Positions 59,526 through 64,000 of a stretch of 64,000 nucleotides of DNA are shown here, piece by piece. The position numbers were made by a program, and so were the translations under genes. Numbering within the stretch: the first letter of the stretch is position 1; every line of letters begins with the position of its first letter. The notes under the pieces are model-generated. The model was not told the DNA's origin. It worked only from the letters and a program-made list of their open reading frames with translations, and searched no databases. The stretch is from Shimia sp051201625 (lineage in GTDB: Bacteria > Pseudomonadota > Alphaproteobacteria > Rhodobacterales > Rhodobacteraceae), in contig NZ_CP179203.1 in NCBI RefSeq assembly GCF_051201625.1, positions 1,054,001 to 1,118,000 on the forward strand. The letters run 5' to 3'.

Positions 59526-61846
59526 TCAGCAGTGAGCAATGGCGGCTTATTACCTGTGATGCGAGGGCGCTCTGGACCGGATATATCTAGTACAAGCTCA
59601 CCATCTTTGACCTTCACCTTAACTAAACCGCCTTTCGTAAGTTTGCCAAACAGAAGTTCTTCGGCAAGCGGCTTTTTAATGTATTCTTGAATCGTGCGCC
59701 CAAGTGGTCGCGCACCCATTTTTTCGTCATACCCTCTGTCTGCCAACCATTCAGCAGCTTTACGGGTAAGTTCGATAGACACATCTCGATCTAGTAGTTG
59801 CGCTTCAAGCTGGAGAACAAACTTTTCTACCACCTGTAAGATGACATCCTTGGGCAGGGGTGAGAAGGAGATTACAGCATCTAGTCTGTTGCGAAATTCT
59901 GGAGTAAAAATACGCTCGATGGCTGCAGTGTCCTCGCCTTCGCGCCGGTCGCGACCAAACCCAATAGCAGCCTTGGCCTGCTCCGACGCCCCCGCGTTGG
60001 AGGTCATGATAAGCACGACGTTGCGAAATGATACGGTACGCCCATTGTGATCTGTTAGTTCGCCGTGATCCATTACTTGCAGCAGGATATTGTAAACGTC
60101 TGGGTGCGCTTTCTCGATTTCATCGAGCAACAGCACGCAATGTGGATGTTGGTCAACACCATCTGTGAGCAAACCCCCTTGATCGAAGCCTACATAGCCA
60201 GGTGGCGCACCGATGAGGCGCGATACGGCATGTTTTTCCATGTACTCAGACATATCAAAACGCAAAAGTTCAACCCCAAGAGTGTCTGCCAACTGCTTTG
60301 CAACTTCAGTTTTTCCGACACCGGTCGGGCCTGCGAAAAGATAGTTTCCAATCGGCTTCTCGGGTTCTCGCAGACCTGCACGGGCTAACTTGATCGCGGA
60401 CGACAAGGCATCAATTGCGGCCTCCTGGCCAAATACAACACGCTTCAGCGACCTTTCTAAATCTTTGAGCACTTCCGCGTCGTTCTTCGAAACACTTTTG
60501 GGGGGAATTCTGGCAATTTTTGCTATAACGTTCTCAATTTCTTTCACGCTGATCGTTTTGCGTCGCTTAGAGGCAGCCACAAGATGCTGCGCCGCGCCAG
60601 CTTCGTCTATGACGTCGATTGCTTTGTCTGGCAGCTTCCGGTCATTTATGTATCGAGCGGAAAGTTCAACAGCTGTTTTAATTGCATCCGCTGTGTATCT
60701 TACGGAATGATGTTCCTCAAAATACTCTTTCAAACCACGAAGGATTTTTATTGTATCCTCCACGGTTGGCTCGTTGATATCAATTTTTTGAAAACGACGA
60801 CTTAATGCACGATCCTTCTCGAAGTGCTGACGGAATTCTTTGTAAGTGGTGGATCCCATTGTACGCAACTTGCCGCCTTGCAAAGCGGGCTTTAGCAAGT
60901 TTGAGGCATCCATTGCCCCACCAGATGTTGCTCCCGCTCCGATAACGGTGTGAATCTCGTCAATGAAGAGCACTGCATCCGGGTGATTCTCTAGCTCGGT
61001 AACCACTGCTTTCAACCGCTCTTCAAAATCCCCACGGTAGCGGGTGCCGGCCAAAAGCGCGCCCATGTCAAGCGAGTAAATAGTTGTGCGGGACAAGACT
61101 TCTGGTGTTTCGCCTTGCACAACTTTACGGGCTAACCCCTCCGCGATAGCAGTTTTGCCAACGCCGGGATCTCCTACCAGCAGTGGGTTATTTTTGCGAC
61201 GGCGGCACAACACTTGAATGCACCGTTCAACCTCATGCCCCCTGCCAATAAGTGGATCAACATCACCTTTCGAGGCTTTTACGTTGAGATCGACACAGTA
61301 TTTTGCGAGCGCACTTTCGTTTTTTTCATCTTCGACGTGAGTGCCGGAACTATCCTCGCTTTCGTCCGGTGCACCAGATATGGACCTGGCTTCGCCAAAG
61401 GCAGGGTCTTTCGCGACCCCATGTGCAATGTAGTTCACTGCGTCATAGCGGGTCATGTCTTGCTCTTGAAGGAAGTAAGCCGCATTCGATTCTCGTTCCG
61501 CGAAGATGGCAACCAATACGTTTGCGCCGGTGACTTCGGTGCGGCCTGACGACTGCACATGTATGGCTGCGCGCTGAATCACACGCTGAAATGCCGCTGT
61601 TGGAACGGCCTCTGATCCTTCGATGTCTGTCACTAGGTTCGACAGGTCGTCTTCGATGAACTCAGTTAACGCCGTGCGCAATTCGTCTACATTGACGCTG
61701 CAGGCCTGCATGACGCGCAATGCGTCAGGTTCATCGAGTAAAGAAAGGAGAAGATGTTCCAGTGTCGCGAACTCATGCTGCCGTTGATTGGCTTGCGCTA
61801 ACGCGGCGTGGATCGCCTGTTCGAGTGTATTCGAGAATGAAGGCAC
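59522..61846 (-). CDS. clpA: ATP-dependent Clp protease ATP-binding subunit ClpA
   Basis: A 774-residue AAA+ unfoldase for ClpP. In order: the N domain ('MPSFSNTLEQAIHAALAQAN'), which binds ClpS; a charged linker (about 140-180); D1 with Walker A 'GDPGVGKTAIAEGLA'; D2 with Walker A 'GPTGVGKTEVAKQLA'; and the ClpP-docking loop 'AAIGFGRDRRE' (IGF). All catalytic motifs are intact. The start is a GTG at 61846 with GAGGGAG upstream. It is followed by the M23 peptidase gene with a four-base overlap. A CTTGAA element upstream suggests heat-shock control. Confidence 0.96.
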   Translation of the reverse strand: MPSFSNTLEQAIHAALAQANQRQHEFATLEHLLLSLLDEPDALRVMQACSVNVDELRTALTEFIEDDLSNLVTDIEGSEAVPTAAFQRVIQRAAIHVQSSGRTEVTGANVLVAIFAERESNAAYFLQEQDMTRYDAVNYIAHGVAKDPAFGEARSISGAPDESEDSSGTHVEDEKNESALAKYCVDLNVKASKGDVDPLIGRGHEVERCIQVLCRRRKNNPLLVGDPGVGKTAIAEGLARKVVQGETPEVLSRTTIYSLDMGALLAGTRYRGDFEERLKAVVTELENHPDAVLFIDEIHTVIGAGATSGGAMDASNLLKPALQGGKLRTMGSTTYKEFRQHFEKDRALSRRFQKIDINEPTVEDTIKILRGLKEYFEEHHSVRYTADAIKTAVELSARYINDRKLPDKAIDVIDEAGAAQHLVAASKRRKTISVKEIENVIAKIARIPPKSVSKNDAEVLKDLERSLKRVVFGQEAAIDALSSAIKLARAGLREPEKPIGNYLFAGPTGVGKTEVAKQLADTLGVELLRFDMSEYMEKHAVSRLIGAPPGYVGFDQGGLLTDGVDQHPHCVLLLDEIEKAHPDVYNILLQVMDHGELTDHNGRTVSFRNVVLIMTSNAGASEQAKAAIGFGRDRREGEDTAAIERIFTPEFRNRLDAVISFSPLPKDVILQVVEKFVLQLEAQLLDRDVSIELTRKAAEWLADRGYDEKMGARPLGRTIQEYIKKPLAEELLFGKLTKGGLVKVKVKDGELVLDISGPERPRITGNKPPLLTAE

Positions 61847-61919
61847 TGCTCGTGCTCCCTCTGCTTTTGTGTCATTGCAAGAATGCTCTTGTTCTCGCGT
61901 TTGCTCCAGTACTTCTAAA

Positions 61920-61947
61920 GTTTGGTCGTTCTGTCGCTGTCTTCAAG
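61920..61947 (-). promoter_or_regulatory. Possible RpoH (heat-shock) promoter of clpA
   Basis: On the minus strand CTTGAA (61947-61942) and CCAAAC (61925-61920) are separated by 16 bases. The -35 matches the alphaproteobacterial sigma-32 consensus well; the -10 only partly (CCATnT expected). A start near 61913 would leave a 66-base leader. Confidence 0.3.
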
Positions 61948-62092
61948 GACTTTCTGCATTTTTCCGCTCACATTTAACGTGATCGACTGCGTGAGCTGTT
62001 AAAACTGGCCTGTAAACTTGTTAAATTTCGAATTACGATGCTTTTTGCCGCACTGATGATGGATTTTTAGCTCCAATCAATTTCTCGATGCC

Positions 62093-62863
62093 TCAAAAAT
62101 CGTCTTTGCGTTTGCGGATTTCAGAAAAAATAGCCGCGGGATCTGCACCCTCCATGCCTAATAAGCGTTGTATAGCTGGGTCGTGGCCGCGCAAAAATGG
62201 ATTGGTTGACAGTTCCTCCGCTAGGGTTGACGGCACAGTTGGTGTTCCGGCTGCGACGGCTTTTGCGACTGATTGAAGCCGATCTTTGAGTGCTGCATTA
62301 TCGGGGTCAATCGTAGATGCAAATCGGCCGTTGGCTGCGGTGTATTCGTGGCCAGAGCAGACTATTGTATCAGCAGGCAAGGAGGCAAGTTTGGACAGAC
62401 TGTCCCACATCATTTCGGGTGTGCCTTCAAATAGCCGGCCACAGCCCAGCGCCATGAGGCTGTCTGCGGTGAAAACTGCGCCTGTATCTGGAAAATAAAA
62501 CGCTATATGACCAACCGTATGGCCGTCCACTTCAATGACTCGTATTTCCTCAGAGCCGAAATTAACGGTGTCACCTTCAGTGACAGAAATATCTAGCGCA
62601 GGAAGACGCCCGGCGTCTTTGGCGGCACCGACGGTTTTTGCCGTCGGATGCGCCGTTAGAATAGTAGGAAGGCCGTCCACATGATCCCAGTGATGATGGG
62701 TGATCAGAACGTAACTCAAACGCCAACCTCTTGCAGAGAGTGCTGCATTGATAGGTTCGGCTTCGGGGGCATCAACCAACGCTGTTTCGCCGGTAGCGGC
62801 GTCATGCACCAGAAATGCGTAGTTGTCGGATAAGCAAGGGATAGTGACAATCTCAAGGGGCAT
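62093..62863 (-). CDS. gloB: Hydroxyacylglutathione hydrolase (glyoxalase II)
   Basis: A 256-residue metallo-beta-lactamase-fold enzyme that hydrolyses S-D-lactoylglutathione, the second step of methylglyoxal removal. The metal motif is 'THHHWDHVDG' (HxHxDH), with further ligands in 'DGHTVGHIAFY' and 'FTADSLMALGCGRLFEG', and 'SGHEYTAANGRFA' near the substrate site, all typical of GloB. The start is the ATG at 62863, which begins the conserved 'LEIVTIPCLSDNYAFLVHD'; the frame to 62932 is an extension into the divergent gene's promoter. It is divergent from the methyltransferase gene. Confidence 0.96.
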   Translation of the reverse strand: MPLEIVTIPCLSDNYAFLVHDAATGETALVDAPEAEPINAALSARGWRLSYVLITHHHWDHVDGLPTILTAHPTAKTVGAAKDAGRLPALDISVTEGDTVNFGSEEIRVIEVDGHTVGHIAFYFPDTGAVFTADSLMALGCGRLFEGTPEMMWDSLSKLASLPADTIVCSGHEYTAANGRFASTIDPDNAALKDRLQSVAKAVAAGTPTVPSTLAEELSTNPFLRGHDPAIQRLLGMEGADPAAIFSEIRKRKDDF

Positions 62864-62924
62864 GGAAATTCGCCTGTTCGCTGTTATGTTGTTTTGAGTT
62901 TTGCCGATCATGGGACCATGTGCA

Positions 62925-63665
62925 ATGCACATCGATGTACAGGACCTCAGGAATTTTTATTACCGCAGCGCGTTGGGGCGTGCGGCGCAAAAGGCAGTGC
63001 GCGATGAAATGTTGGAACTGTGGCCGGAGGCTGTCGGGCTTACCATAGCGGGGTTCGGTTTTGCCGTGCCATTGCTCCGTCCGTTCTTGGTCGATGCTCG
63101 TCGGGTGATAGGGCTTATGCCAGCGCCGCAAGGGGTCATGCCTTGGCCACCCGGAATGAAAAATGTATCGGTCCTTTGCGAGGAAACTTTTTGGCCTCTG
63201 GAAACAGGGCATGTTGACAGATTGATCGTTATGCATGGCCTAGAGACAAGCGAACGCCCAACGGATGTTTTGAAAGAGGCATATCGGGTCTTGGGTCCTG
63301 GCGGGCGGGCTATCTTCGTGGTGCCGCACCGATCAGGTCTTTGGTCGCGAAGCGATAAGACACCGTTTGGCCACGGCCGGCCATTTTCCGCGGGGCAGTT
63401 GGAGACGCAACTACGCCAGCACGGCTTCATGCCTGAGAGGCATCGGGCGACTTTGTATCAGCCTCCATCGCACAGGCGGTTTTGGCGCAAGTCGGGCCCA
63501 GTATTGGAAGGTCTTGGTAAGGCGATTTCGCCAGTTCTTGCTGGTGGCGTCCTCATTGTTGAAGCAAGCAAGCGGGTACATGCACCGAAAGGGCCTGGAT
63601 TACGGGAAGTGGTCAAAAAACCCCTCGGCGTGTTGGTGCCCAAACCTGGGGCAGCGCCGGTGTGA
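62925..63665 (+). CDS. Class I SAM-dependent methyltransferase
   Basis: A 246-residue methyltransferase of the Methyltransf_11 group. The first motif is degenerate ('VGLTIAGFGFAVPLLRPFL'), while 'HVDRLIVMHGLETSE' and 'EAYRVLGPGGRAIFVVPHRS' match motifs II and III. The C-terminus is basic. It lies back to back with gloB, a pair that recurs in rhodobacteria, but the substrate is unknown. The ATG at 62925 gives the typical start 'MHIDVQDLRNFY'. Confidence 0.87.
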   Translation: MHIDVQDLRNFYYRSALGRAAQKAVRDEMLELWPEAVGLTIAGFGFAVPLLRPFLVDARRVIGLMPAPQGVMPWPPGMKNVSVLCEETFWPLETGHVDRLIVMHGLETSERPTDVLKEAYRVLGPGGRAIFVVPHRSGLWSRSDKTPFGHGRPFSAGQLETQLRQHGFMPERHRATLYQPPSHRRFWRKSGPVLEGLGKAISPVLAGGVLIVEASKRVHAPKGPGLREVVKKPLGVLVPKPGAAPV

Positions 63666-63805
63666 AGTCGCATGAATTGTGGTAACAGGTTTTCGCTGTT
63701 TCATGCACCATACTACTGTCGTTCTGGTGCACAGACGAAACAAGTTTAATTGCCGATCTCCACATCCAACTAAAAATTGGACTGAGGAAACCGTCAACAT
63801 ATGGG

Positions 63806-64000
63806 TTAGTGATGTTGGCCAAACTTGGTTGCTTTACGTTTTGCACCCACAAACCAAGTACTGTTAAAGACACAAGCGTTTACTCTGTGATTTTTTCGCA
63901 TGCGCTCCAGAAGCTGCGCGTCGCTCATCCGCACAAAGTCGGAATGTACCTTAAACTCATCCAGTTCTTCGAATGAGATCTGATCGTTGTTTTCAGCAAG
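63806..64000 (-). CDS. Partial frame at the right edge, unknown protein (C-terminal end)
   Basis: On the minus strand a frame enters from the window edge and runs 64 codons to a TAA at 63806 ('LAENNDQISFEELDEFKVHS...KATKFGQHH'). The acidic/hydrophobic pattern of its first half and codon use look like a gene, but I do not recognise it and the last 25 residues could be a read-through tail. The start lies outside the window. Confidence 0.35.
   Translation of the reverse strand, partial: LAENNDQISFEELDEFKVHSDFVRMSDAQLLERMRKNHRVNACVFNSTWFVGAKRKATKFGQHH

Noticed and set aside
1..64000. tRNA genes, CRISPR arrays, insertion sequences or prophage
   Set aside because: I found no cloverleaf with a T-loop, no regularly spaced repeats, and no transposase, integrase or phage structural gene.

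Overview
The window is chromosomal DNA from a marine alphaproteobacterium of the roseobacter type (Rhodobacterales). The evidence is gene content and order: atpIBEXF separated from the F1 genes, a DUF1013/TrcR cell-cycle regulator, dnaX-ybaB-recR, membrane cytochrome c next to prephenate dehydratase, fnrL/hemN/uspA beside ccoNOQP-ccoGHIS, gloB beside a methyltransferase, and a Hint-domain protein. GC content looks moderate for the group. I see no prophage, insertion sequence, CRISPR array or tRNA gene; nearly everything reads as core or lineage-conserved chromosome.

Layout. 1-0.8 kb: end of an EamA exporter and an ArsR regulator. 1.2-3.8 kb: ATP synthase F0 operon with a terminator. 4-9 kb: RNase T2, TrcR, then recR, ybaB and dnaX on the minus strand. 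9-12.8 kb: tyrosine phosphatase, cytochrome c, pheA, SRPBCC protein, NudC and the SRP RNA. 12.9-18.7 kb: yejABEF-type peptide ABC transporter. 18.8-30.6 kb: a micro-oxic island (hemN, fnrL, usp, ccoNOQP, ccoGHIS) with four FNR-type palindromes. 30.6-37.2 kb: DD-carboxypeptidase, HAD hydrolase, clpS, methyltransferase, an atypical SDR, hemF, hemC. 37.6-42.1 kb: a five-gene minus-strand beta-oxidation operon. 42.2-46.3 kb: hybrid histidine kinase, a periplasmic SUOX-fold protein and a divergent LuxR-type response regulator. 46.6-48.9 kb: LpxR-like protein and Hint protein. 49-54.6 kb: rpsD, hisC-tyrA-extensin operon, DUF2125, ChaC. 54.7-58.5 kb: a MotA/MotB-like pair with a very long coiled coil. 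58.6-63.7 kb: M23 peptidase, clpA, gloB, methyltransferase. A partial minus-strand frame runs off the right edge.

How the genes work together. The cco genes encode the high-affinity cbb3 oxidase and its assembly factors, and FnrL boxes in front of hemN/fnrL, ccoN and ccoG tie them to oxygen. Heme supply is covered by hemC, hemF (aerobic) and hemN (anaerobic). The operon at 37.6-42.1 kb combines an AMACR-type racemase, an acyl-CoA dehydrogenase, two MaoC proteins and an SCPx-type thiolase, the enzyme set of branched-chain or sterol side-chain beta-oxidation.

The most interesting signal is not a protein. Between ccoP and ccoG there is a perfectly placed FNR palindrome (25873-25886), then about 120 nt ending in a 15-bp hairpin and U-rich run, with no gene: a candidate FNR-controlled small RNA. 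Other points worth a second look are the cysteine-free SUOX-fold protein paired with the hybrid kinase, the SDR lacking its catalytic lysine, the coiled-coil stator pair, and the structured rpsD leader.
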